Origin: Hyaloperonospora brassicae
Taxonomy: Eukaryota > Oomycota > Peronosporomycetes > Peronosporales > Peronosporaceae
Assembly (NCBI GenBank): GCA_947650285.1
Contig: CANTFL010000086.1
Span: 186,001-250,000 of the forward strand
Length of the DNA: 64,000 nucleotides
Direction of reading: 5' to 3'
Under the pieces are notes generated by a model. It did not search any database, was not told the origin of the DNA, and was given only the letters and a program-made list of their open reading frames with translations. This document shows positions 42,018 to 50,998 of this stretch, piece after piece (position 1 is the stretch's first letter; each line of letters begins with the position of its first letter). Position numbers and translations under genes: made by a program.

Positions 42018-43196
42018 TCGCCGATCTTGGCGATTGCAGATCAGGACAGACCATTTCATGTAGTCTGTGACGCCAGTGATTTTTCGATCGGCTGTGCGTT
42101 AATGCAATTTGATGCAGATGGCGCAGAGCGCGTCATCTGTTATCAGTCGCGTCAGCTGCAGGCAGCTGAGCGCAATTACCCAGTGCATGACAAGGAACTC
42201 CTTGCCATGAAGTACGCACTGGCTAAGTTTCGCGTCTATCTCCTCGGAGATAGACCGTTTGTTGTCTATACGGACCATGCGTCACTACGCACGGCCGTAA
42301 ACATCCCACACCTCTCGCAAAGGATGGCGAGGTGTCTCTCTTTCTTCGCAGAGTATAACTTCTACGTGGAGTATAAACCAGGACGACTCAATGTCGTCGC
42401 TGATGCGCTTTCGCGCCGGCCCGACTTCGAGCCGGACGCACAATCCAACAGTGAGGATAAGCCCACTGTTTCGACACTGAGAGTCAGTGTTCCGTCGTCA
42501 AGCTTACTTGGCGACGTACGAAAGGCATACGCAGAAGATAAGGATCTTCTGCGATTAATGGATCATCTGGTGGATTCATCCAGTAAACTATTGAAGGATT
42601 TACCGGCTTTGTACCGATCCTCATCAGATCGGTACACAACGCGTAACGGACTGTTATATTATACAGCCCTTGACGGCGACACGCCTCGTGTCGTCGTCCC
42701 CACTCATAATGATTTGCGACTACGCATCATGTATGAGTGTCACGATGACCCAACAGGTGGCCATCGTGGAAGAGAAAAGACTTACCTCACGGTAAGTCGT
42801 GACTTTTACTGGCCCCGCCAGTATCAGTTTGTACGCAAGTACATACGCGCTTGCAAGGTTTGTCAACGGGTGAAGCCTAGTCCTTCATCCCGTGCACCAT
42901 TACAGCCTCTACCGGTCCCGGCAGAGTGCTGGCAGTCCGTTTCAATGGACTTCGTCTTCGGGTTTCCCGAAGACGCTCACAAGAATAATGGTATTCTTGT
43001 GTTTTTTAATCGGTTCAGCAAGATGGTGCATCTTGCTGCAGTGCCCGAGTCGATCACGGCACCCGGCTGTGCTCGTGTCTTTATTGACACGATCTTCCGA
43101 CTCCACGGGTTACCCCGTGAACTCGTATGCGACCGTGACCCTCGGTTCACGGCGGAATTTTGGCAAACCGTGTTCCGTTCTCTTGGAACACGATAG
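42018..43196 (+). pseudogene. pol: Element 1 RNase H and integrase (N-terminal part)
   Basis: In frame with RT after its TAG. RNase H carries FHVVCDASDFSIGCAL, KELLAMKYAL, YTDHASL and ADALSRR, the four acidic-site blocks. Integrase follows with an HHCC zinc finger (HDDPTGGHRGREKTY ... CKVCQRV) and the first two catalytic Asp regions (SMDFVFGFP, CDRDPRFTAEFW). The frame stops at TAG 43194-43196, before the catalytic Glu. Several residues differ from element 2 at conserved places (for example ARCLSFF versus ARWLSFF), suggesting that this copy has decayed more. Confidence 0.88.
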
Positions 43197-43945
43197 AAGA
43201 TGTCTACTTCTGACCATCCGGAAACAGATGGTCAGACGGAACGTGCAAACCGTGTCCTCGAAGAGATCCTTCGAGGATATGTCCACTCGTTTCCGAGTTG
43301 GAGCGAATTTCTCCTCATGGTGGAATTCGCCATCAATAATTCGGTGCATGCTTCAACCCAGCACACACCGTTTTGCGTGAATGGCCTACGCCATCCACGT
43401 GTGCCCACCCTTATCGAGTGTGACTCTTGGATAAGGGGGGGGACTCGCTCGAGCAAACCCGTTCTGGCACTTGCTCATCACGTGTCGACGCTAACGTCGT
43501 CACGTATGATGCCGATGGCGACCAGGTCGACATCGATGAAGAACACTACCGCAATAATAGCGGTAACGCTATTATTGATTCGGATGATGATTACGGTGCT
43601 GGTATATTCAGCATCGTCAACGATTATTCCAGCGAGGAAGAAGACAACCTCGCTGAAGAAGAGAACAATCTCTTAGCAGTGCGCACGAAACGCACTGAAA
43701 GACAAAACAACGAGTCAGCAGAGAACCTCCTGCTGACTCGAGAGGCGGTAGTCCGTTTCGTTCAGGACTCCATCGCAAATGAGGTGGACCGCCAGAAACG
43801 GAACGCAGACAAGAATGGAAGAGAAAATGTTCTTTCATTTAAAGTTAATGACCTAGTACTACTGTCTACGGTAAACTTACCTGGACATGCAGTCACTGGT
43901 GTTGGTAGTAGTAAACTACTGCCGAAATACATTGGGCTTTTTTGA
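43197..43945 (+). pseudogene. pol: Element 1 integrase C-terminal part and acidic linker
   Basis: Directly after the TAG, in frame, comes DHPETDGQTERANRVLEE with the catalytic Glu. A run of eight G at 43435-43442 (seven in element 2) then shifts the frame; the acidic Asp/Glu-rich linker continues in the frame of 43427-43945. The linker ends VNDLVLLSTVNLPGH, the usual integrase C-terminal block, and TGA 43943-43945. Confidence 0.8.
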
Positions 43946-44655
43946 GTGTTGCATCGCAAGGGCCATGCATACACGATCGAATTGCCACGTAGGATGCGCA
44001 CGCATCCTACGTTGTACGTGGGGCGACTCAGGCCGTACTGTCAGTACGAGCCTTCTTCTTCCGATGAAGATAGCCCCACGTTCAAGAACATCCATCAAGT
44101 TCTTGCGTTCGCGCTCCAGACGATCCGTCTGGTCGCGCAGATAAGATACCTCGGAACTCAACCGAGATATCTCCCCGCGAGCTGTCGCCAGCTCGCCGAA
44201 AAGGAAGCGGACATCCCGCTCGACCTGAAGCTGCGCTGTGGCTTAATCGGCGCGGTCTATCGCCCGATCAGCCTCGCGATCCTTGCGGTTCTTCCGCACG
44301 GTATCAGTCAAAGCGTAGCGCCGATCGCGCTCGTGCTTCAAGTCATCGCGCAATTCATCGATTGCGCGATCCATCTCGTAAGGGTCGAGATGGTGGGCCT
44401 GGAGCTCTGGAGGAGGTCTTTCCTCCTCCACCACATCCTTTGGTGGATTATCACGGTGGTCAACGCTTCCTAGTGGAGCGTATCTTGAACCACCGTGACG
44501 ATTCAGGATCAAGGACGAGCTACCTCGTCCAGTGGCGGGGGTATCCATCCTCTTGGAACAGCTGGGAGCCTCGCTCTCAGCTGTTGATGGATGTTGAAGG
44601 TCTGGTCCGCCAGTATGACGAGATTCATCCGATTGGTCCGAGGGACCATCGGTAA
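43946..44655 (+). pseudogene. Element 1 integrase tail and chromodomain
   Basis: Begins HRKGHAYTIELPRRMRTHPT, loses frame at a C run near 44081 (four C; five in element 2), and ends in a chromodomain in the frame of 44362-44655: FLVERILNHRDD, YLVQWRGYP, NSWEPRSQLL. Chromodomains of chromoviruses steer integration to marked chromatin. Two antisense frames overlap this region. Confidence 0.8.
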
Positions 44656-44968
44656 AAACGCGCTTTTGGCGCTTGTAGACGGATTGCAAGTTTGCTATCG
44701 CGTCACGCATCTCCTCCGAGATGTGTGCTCTTCCCCAGGGCGAATCGAGGGAATGCACGTCCCTCTGCGCACGTTGCGAGTTGTCAGCACAACTCGCACA
44801 AGGGAATCCCCAAGTGAGGCATGGAATTCCGGCCTCACTTGATAAACGATGCAACCGATACCTGGCACCGGTTGGCGTTCGCTTTTCGAACCTGAGGCGT
44901 ACTGCCTCAATTTTCTTAAGCCACCCTTCTCGTCCAAAATTCATACGTTTTGGACGAACGCGTTCCAC
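44243..44968 (-). CDS. Antisense frame of element 1, coiled-coil rich
   Basis: An uninterrupted 241-codon frame runs opposite to pol, over the chromodomain and its downstream region. It is charged and ends in a likely coiled coil (MDRAIDELRDDLKHERDRRY, then a Lys/Arg/Asp-rich tail). Its 5' end overlaps the upstream antisense frame by about 28 bp, so the two may form one protein through a frameshift or splice. Element 2 carries the same frame with identical translation (48048-48773). Function unknown. Confidence 0.55.
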   Translation of the reverse strand: MERVRPKRMNFGREGWLKKIEAVRLRFEKRTPTGARYRLHRLSSEAGIPCLTWGFPCASCADNSQRAQRDVHSLDSPWGRAHISEEMRDAIANLQSVYKRQKRVFTDGPSDQSDESRHTGGPDLQHPSTAESEAPSCSKRMDTPATGRGSSSLILNRHGGSRYAPLGSVDHRDNPPKDVVEEERPPPELQAHHLDPYEMDRAIDELRDDLKHERDRRYALTDTVRKNRKDREADRAIDRAD

Positions 44969-45630
44969 GCAGCCAAAAGCGAGGCCTTGTCACGCTTTTG
45001 GTTGCTGTTGTACCATCGATGTCTAAGGAAGACATCGAGATAAAATTGTTCCTCAGAGCGAAAGTTGCTCGCGCTGGGATCCAAGCCGTGAAGCTCAGTC
45101 GCATCGAATAAGGGTATTCGATGGTTTTGGCTTGTCTCGTGAGACAAGCCATTGATGAGCCGTTCAGTCAAACGCCACGGATTCAGCTCATCACGCTTCA
45201 CAGTGGTACCCTTGTCGGTACCACGGTTGTCAGTATGACGATGGCTTGCACCATCGTCAAGTCGCTCGTGCGAAGGAGCACGAGCTGATCGCGGTGATGA
45301 GCAAACATACTCATCATTAGATTCGTCATCACTGCCTAACATACTGTGTTGCAACTCACGAGTCCGTTCGTTCGGCAGTGGCCTTGGCGAATACTGAGGC
45401 GTCGCCGGTGATTGAGACGCGTCTGCAACATTGCCCGAGTCAGACACGTCTGACTCGCCATAGTAGATAACCTCAATATCGGGGTCATCATGCGCACGCG
45501 GTGCTGTACCGCGTGCACCTGCAGCACCTCTTGCTGCAGGCGAAGAACGAGCAGCAGACGACGAATCGTCTGCTGCAGAAGCTGGCACAGGCACAGACTC
45601 TGTGTGCCTTGCGTCACCTCGCATAGACAT
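44941..45630 (-). CDS. Antisense frame of element 1, conserved unknown protein
   Basis: A 229-codon frame from ATG 45630, just inside the 3' LTR and pointing into the element. It has a Ser/Ala-rich start, an acidic middle, and a compact C-terminal domain (residues about 150-229: ELNPWRLTERLINGL, then FRSEEQFYLDVFLRHRWYN and DKASLLAAWNAFVQN). Its translation is unchanged in element 2 (47386-48075). Conservation of both copies while pol is broken suggests selection, recent copying, or both. I do not recognise the family. Confidence 0.6.
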   Translation of the reverse strand: MSMRGDARHTESVPVPASAADDSSSAARSSPAARGAAGARGTAPRAHDDPDIEVIYYGESDVSDSGNVADASQSPATPQYSPRPLPNERTRELQHSMLGSDDESNDEYVCSSPRSARAPSHERLDDGASHRHTDNRGTDKGTTVKRDELNPWRLTERLINGLSHETSQNHRIPLFDATELHGLDPSASNFRSEEQFYLDVFLRHRWYNSNQKRDKASLLAAWNAFVQNV

Positions 45631-45761
45631 GTTAACTATGCGAGGTCAGGTTGAGTTATGAACGGAACTGACCCAACAAGTGCTCCCTGTCCCAATGGTG
45701 GCCAACGGGTGGCCGCCATATTTTTCGATAGTCACACGGTGACTATCAGTTAAGGGGGTGA

Positions 45762-46153
45762 TGTAACGGGGTAGCCCGTTACATGGAAGTGTCACTTGAA
45801 AGAAAGTGACAATAAAGAATATGAAGTTGAATATTCTTTGAACAATATCACCGATAGTGGTGATATTGGTGAGGCGACCAAAGGGTCTGCTCATTGGTTG
45901 ATATCGTGATGATATCAACCCACCAATCGCTGTAGGACGCGCGCAATGAGTGGTGACGAGACGTCACCATACACTCAGTTATATTAACATAATTAAGTCA
46001 GGTTAAACAGAGAGACAGTAACAAAAAGACTTAATTATATTGATACAACAGTTTTACTTTTCCCTTATCTACGCTTCCTCGTTTGCCTCGTGTACGTCTG
46101 TCGGGGCGCCCAAACCCTTGCGTTAAGTTCACGCAAGGGTGTGCCCCGTTACA
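45762..46153 (+). repeat. 3' LTR of element 1
   Basis: 392 bp, like the 5' LTR with scattered substitutions (for example near 38203 versus 45789). Preceded by the purine tract aagggggtga. Confidence 0.93.
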
Positions 46154-46861
46154 GGTGGTAGTAATGACGTGTGCAGCTAATCCTCGTTGTGTCCAGTTAC
46201 ATATGTAGATTTTGATATGCAGAAACATTGCGAACTCACCTCAAGACGAAGTGGATGCACTGGAATGCTCTCTGTTCACCAGCAACTGACCTCAGTGACC
46301 AGGTGGTATAGCATTGGCACTAGGACAAGAAGTACCTCGAATGATACCGCGGGAGGCAGCAGTACGATCATAGATCGCCAAAGATAGTCGCATGTAGACG
46401 ACCATCTGCGAACCAGCGATTAGCTGCCCCGCCACCCACATCCTAGGGTGCGTGATGATCGACTGGGCTGGAAGCTCCATTAGCCAAAAGCATCCAGTGT
46501 ATGGGCCTGCGGACCTGGACGAGCTCAAACAGAGCCAGTGTAGTTGGATTTCACCTACATTCGGGTGTTCCATGAGGTTGCGTGGTAGGCATCTCAAGTA
46601 GTATCGGCAATACATCCGTTTCTTCAGATGGTACGACATTACCGGCTAGTCATATCTGAGCGACCGGCTGCGGCAAAATAAAGGGCTATCATAGCAAACA
46701 GGCACCGCCAAGAATGAACTACAGTCCTCCCTCTGATAACGTTCCCTTCGATAACTTTAACCGCTACAACTTGATCGGACACAGCCTTTGTCTTCCAACT
46801 TACTACGACTAAAAAGGGTTTTGCTCGTGTTTCGGGCATGTGATGAAGTGAACAGGTCATG
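46154..46861. other. 708 bp spacer between the two inverted elements
   Basis: Single-copy sequence with no convincing gene. The longest frame (46292-46639, minus) has no recognised domain. It ends tcatg, the reverse complement of catga that precedes element 1. Confidence 0.6.
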
Positions 46862-47253
46862 TGTAACGGGGCACACCCTTGCGTGTACTTAACACAAGGG
46901 TTTGGGTGCCACGACAGACGTACACGAGGCAAACGAGGAAGCGTAGATAAGGGAAAAGTAAAACTGTTGTATCAATATAATTAAGTCTTTTTGTTACTGT
47001 CTCTCTGTTTAACCTGACTTAATTATGTTAATATAACTGAGTGTATGGTGACGTCTCGTCACCACTCATTGCGCGCGTCCTGCGGCGATTGGTGGGTTGA
47101 TATCATCAAGATATCAACCAATGAGCAGACCCTTTGGTCGCCTCACCAATATCACCACTATCGGTGATATTGTTCAAAGAATATTCAACTTCATATTCTT
47201 TATTGTCACTTTCTTTAAAGTGACACTTCCATGTAACGGGCTACCCCGTTACA
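46862..47253 (-). repeat. 3' LTR of element 2
   Basis: 392 bp in inverted orientation, bordered on the inner side by the polypurine tract (read as tcacccccc on plus). Confidence 0.93.
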
Positions 47254-47385
47254 TCACCCCCCTTAACTGATAGTCACCGTGTGACTATCGAAAAATATGG
47301 CGGCCACCCGTTGGCCACCATTGGGACAGGGAGCACTTGTTGGGTCAGTTCCGTTCATAACTCAACCTGACCTCGCATAGTTAAC

Positions 47386-48075
47386 ATGTCTATGCGAGGT
47401 GACGCAAGGCACACAGAGTCTGTGCCTGTGCCAGCTTCTGCGGCAGACGATTCGTCGTCTGCTGCTCGTTCTTCGCCTGCAGCAAGAGGTGCTGCAGGTG
47501 CACGCGGTACAGCACCGCGTGCGCATGATGACCCCGATATTGAGGTTATCTACTATGGCGAGTCAGACGTGTCTGACTCGGGCAATGTTGCAGACGCGTC
47601 TCAATCACCGGCGACGCCTCAGTATTCGCCAAGGCCACTGCCGAACGAACGGACTCGTGAGTTGCAACACAGTATGTTAGGCAGTGATGACGAATCTAAT
47701 GATGAGTATGTTTGCTCATCACCGCGATCAGCTCGTGCTCCTTCGCACGAGCGACTTGACGATGGTGCAAGCCATCGTCATACTGACAACCGTGGTACCG
47801 ACAAGGGTACCACTGTGAAGCGTGATGAGCTGAATCCGTGGCGTTTGACTGAACGGCTCATCAATGGCTTGTCTCACGAGACAAGCCAAAACCATCGAAT
47901 ACCCTTATTCGATGCGACTGAGCTTCACGGCTTGGATCCCAGCGCGAGCAACTTTCGCTCTGAGGAACAATTTTATCTCGATGTCTTCCTTAGACATCGA
48001 TGGTACAACAGCAACCAAAAGCGTGACAAGGCCTCGCTTTTGGCTGCGTGGAACGCGTTCGTCCAAAACGTATGA
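47386..48075 (+). CDS. Antisense frame of element 2, conserved unknown protein
   Basis: Same 229-residue product as the antisense frame at 44941-45630, running opposite to this element's pol. It is intact although pol is broken. Confidence 0.6.
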   Translation: MSMRGDARHTESVPVPASAADDSSSAARSSPAARGAAGARGTAPRAHDDPDIEVIYYGESDVSDSGNVADASQSPATPQYSPRPLPNERTRELQHSMLGSDDESNDEYVCSSPRSARAPSHERLDDGASHRHTDNRGTDKGTTVKRDELNPWRLTERLINGLSHETSQNHRIPLFDATELHGLDPSASNFRSEEQFYLDVFLRHRWYNSNQKRDKASLLAAWNAFVQNV

Positions 48076-48773
48076 ATTTTGGACGAGAAGGGTGGCTTAA
48101 GAAAATTGAGGCAGTACGCCTCAGGTTCGAAAAGCGAACGCCAACCGGTGCCAGGTATCGGTTGCATCGTTTATCAAGTGAGGCCGGAATTCCATGCCTC
48201 ACTTGGGGATTCCCTTGTGCGAGTTGTGCTGACAACTCGCAACGTGCGCAGAGGGACGTGCATTCCCTCGATTCGCCCTGGGGAAGAGCACACATCTCGG
48301 AGGAGATGCGTGACGCGATAGCAAACTTGCAATCCGTCTACAAGCGCCAAAAGCGCGTTTTTACCGATGGTCCCTCGGACCAATCGGATGAATCTCGTCA
48401 TACTGGCGGACCAGACCTTCAACATCCATCAACAGCTGAGAGCGAGGCTCCCAGCTGTTCCAAGAGGATGGATACCCCCGCCACTGGACGAGGTAGCTCG
48501 TCCTTGATCCTGAATCGTCACGGTGGTTCAAGATACGCTCCACTAGGAAGCGTTGACCACCGTGATAATCCACCAAAGGATGTGGTGGAGGAGGAAAGAC
48601 CTCCTCCAGAGCTCCAGGCCCACCATCTCGACCCTTACGAGATGGATCGCGCAATCGATGAATTGCGCGATGACTTGAAGCACGAGCGCGATCGGCGCTA
48701 CGCTTTGACTGATACCGTGCGGAAGAACCGCAAGGATCGCGAGGCTGATCGGGCGATAGACCGCGCCGATTAA
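48048..48773 (+). CDS. Antisense frame of element 2, coiled-coil rich
   Basis: Same 241-residue product as 44243-44968, again overlapping the preceding antisense frame by about 28 bp and the chromodomain on the opposite strand. Confidence 0.55.
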   Translation: MERVRPKRMNFGREGWLKKIEAVRLRFEKRTPTGARYRLHRLSSEAGIPCLTWGFPCASCADNSQRAQRDVHSLDSPWGRAHISEEMRDAIANLQSVYKRQKRVFTDGPSDQSDESRHTGGPDLQHPSTAESEAPSCSKRMDTPATGRGSSSLILNRHGGSRYAPLGSVDHRDNPPKDVVEEERPPPELQAHHLDPYEMDRAIDELRDDLKHERDRRYALTDTVRKNRKDREADRAIDRAD

Positions 48774-49071
48774 GCCACAGCGCAGCTTCAGGTCGAGCGG
48801 GATGTCCGCTTCCTTTTCGGCGAGCTGGCGACAGCTCGCGGGGAGATATCTCGGTTGAGTTCCGAGGTATCTTATCTGCGCGACCAGACGGATCGTCTGG
48901 AGCGCGAACGCAAGAACTTGATGGATGTTCTTGAACGTGGGGGCTATCTTCATCGGAAGAAGAAGGCTCGTACTGACAGTACGGCCTGAGTCGCCCCACG
49001 TACAACGTAGGATGCGTGCGCATCCTACGTGGCAATTCGATCGTGTATGCATGGCCCTTGCGATGCAACAC
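48361..49071 (-). CDS. Element 2 integrase tail and chromodomain (frame intact)
   Basis: One open frame covers the integrase tail (YTIELPRRMRTHPTLYVGRL) through the chromodomain (FLVERILNHRDD ... WEPRSQLL). Five C at about 48940 keep the frame that element 1 lost. It is separated by TGA from the upstream integrase frame 49072-49338. Confidence 0.8.
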   Translation of the reverse strand: MLHRKGHAYTIELPRRMRTHPTLYVGRLRPYCQYEPSSSDEDSPHVQEHPSSSCVRAPDDPSGRADKIPRNSTEISPRELSPARRKGSGHPARPEAALWLNRRGLSPDQPRDPCGSSARYQSKRSADRARASSHRAIHRLRDPSRKGRDGGPGALEEVFPPPPHPLVDYHGGQRFLVERILNHRDDSGSRTSYLVQWRGYPSSWNSWEPRSQLLMDVEGLVRQYDEIHPIGPRDHR

Positions 49072-49819
49072 TCAAAATAGCCCAATGTATTTCGGCAGTA
49101 GTTTACTACTACCAACACCAGTGACTGCATGTCCAGGTAAGTTTACCGTAGACAGTAGTACTAGGTCATTAACTTTAAATGAAAGAACATTTTCTCTTCC
49201 ATTCTTGTCTGCGTTCCGTTTCTGGCGGTCCACCGCATTTGCGATGGAGTCCTGAACGAAACGGACTACCGCCTCTCGAGTCAGCAGGAGGTTCTCTGCT
49301 GACTCGTTGTTTTGTCTTTCAGTGCGTTTCGTGCGCACTGCTAAGAGATTGTTCTCTTCTTCAGCGAGGTTGTCTTCTTCCTCGCTGGAATAATCGTTGA
49401 CGATGCTGAATATACCAGCACCGTAATCATCATCCGAATCAATAATAGCGTTACCGCTATTATTGCGGTAGTGTTCTTCATCGATGTCGACCTGATCGCC
49501 ATCGGCATCATACGTGACGACGTTAGCGTCGACACGTGATGAGCAAGTGCCAGAACGGGTTTGCTCGAGCGAGTCCCCCCCTTATCCAAGAGTCACACTC
49601 GATAAGGGTGGGCACACGTGGATGGCGTAGGCCATTCACGCAAAACGGTGTGTGCTGGGTTGAAGCATGCACCGAATTATTGATGGCGAATTCCACCATG
49701 AGGAGAAATTCGCTCCAACTCGGAAACGAGTGGACATATCCTCGAAGGATCTCTTCGAGGACACGGTTTGCACGTTCCGTCTGACCATCTGTTTCCGGAT
49801 GGTCAGAAGTAGACATCTT
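49072..49819 (-). pseudogene. pol: Element 2 integrase C-terminal part
   Basis: Frame 49523-49816 carries TDGQTERANRVLEE with the catalytic Glu, directly after the shared TAG. A seven-base homopolymer (49574-49580) then breaks the frame, and the acidic linker and VNDLVLLSTVNLPGH resume in another frame (49072-49338). Confidence 0.8.
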
Positions 49820-50989
49820 CTATCGTGTTCCAAGAGAACGGAACACGGTTTGCCAAAATTCCGCCGTGAACCGAGGGTCACGGTCGGATACGAGTTCACG
49901 GGGTAACCCGTGGAGTCGGAAGATCGTGTCAATAAAGACACGAGCACAGCCGGGTGCCGTGATCGACTCGGGCACTGCAGCAAGATGCACCATCTTGCTG
50001 AACCGATTAACGAACACAAGAATACCATTATTCTTGTGAGCGTCTTCGGGAAACCCGAAGACGAAGTCCATTGAAACGGACTGCCAGCACTCTGCCGGGA
50101 CCGGTAGAGGCTGTAATGGTGCACGGGATGAAGGACTAGGCTTCACCCGTTGACAAACCTTGCAAGCACGTATGTACTTGCGTACAAACTGATACTGGCG
50201 GGGCCAGTAAAAGTCACGACTTACCGTGAGGTAAGTCTTTTCTCTTCCACGATGGCCACCTGTTGGGGCATCGTGACACTCATACATGATGCGTAATCGC
50301 AAATCATTATGAGTGGGGACGACGACACGAGGCGTGTCGCCGTCAAGGGCTGTATAATATAACAGTCCGTTACGCGTTGTGTACCGATCTGATGAGGATC
50401 GGTACAAAGCCGGTAAATCCTTCAATAGTTTACTGGATGGATCCACCAGATGATCCATTAATCGCAGAAGATCCTTATCTTCTGCGTATGCCTTTCGTAC
50501 GTCGCCAAGTAAGCTTGACGACGGAACACTGACTCTCAGTGTCGCAACAGTGGGCTTATCCTCACTGTTGGATTGTGCGTCCGGCTCGAAGTCGGGCCGG
50601 CGCGAAAGCGCATCAGCGACGACATTGAGTCGTCCTGGTTTATACTCCACGTAGAAGTTATACTCTGCGAAGAAAGAGAGCCACCTCGCCATCCTTTGCG
50701 AGAGGTGTGGGATGTTTACGGCCGTGCGTAGTGACGCATGGTCCGTATAGACAACAAACGGTCTATCTCCGAGGAGATAGACGCGAAACTTAGCCAGTGC
50801 GTACTTCATGGCAAGGAGTTCCTTGTCATGCACTGGGTAATTGCGCTCAGCTGCCTGCAGCTGACGCGACTGATAACAGATGACGCGCTCTGCGCCATCT
50901 GCATCAAATTGCATTAACGCACAGCCGATCGCAAAATCGCTGGCGTCACAGACCACATGAAATGGTCTGTCCTGATCTGCAATCGCCAA
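49820..50989 (-). pseudogene. pol: Element 2 RNase H and integrase (N-terminal part)
   Basis: RNase H and integrase blocks as in element 1, with more conventional residues (ARWLSFF, FVNRFSKMVH, LVSDRDPRF). Bounded by the same two in-frame TAG stops. Confidence 0.88.
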
Positions 50990-50998
50990 GATCGGCGA

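Larger units (their letters stand above)
38176..46153 (+). mobile_element. Ty3/Gypsy chromodomain retrotransposon, element 1 (7,978 bp, defective)
   Basis: Two 392 bp LTRs with TGTAACGGGG...CCCCGTTACA ends flank gag, protease, reverse transcriptase, RNase H, integrase and a chromodomain on the plus strand. Two antisense frames lie in the 3' third. The primer-binding site tggtagcact follows the 5' LTR, and the purine tract aagggggtga precedes the 3' LTR. Coding is broken by stops shared with element 2 (TAG 42015-42017, TAG 43194-43196, TGA 43943-43945) and by private indels, for example one extra C near 40612 and one fewer C near 44081. The flanks do not form a target-site duplication: catga on the left, ggtgg on the right. 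Confidence 0.95.

Noticed and set aside
46292..46639. A 115-codon minus frame in the spacer as a copia fragment
   Set aside because: No catalytic or RNase H motif could be matched with confidence in any frame.
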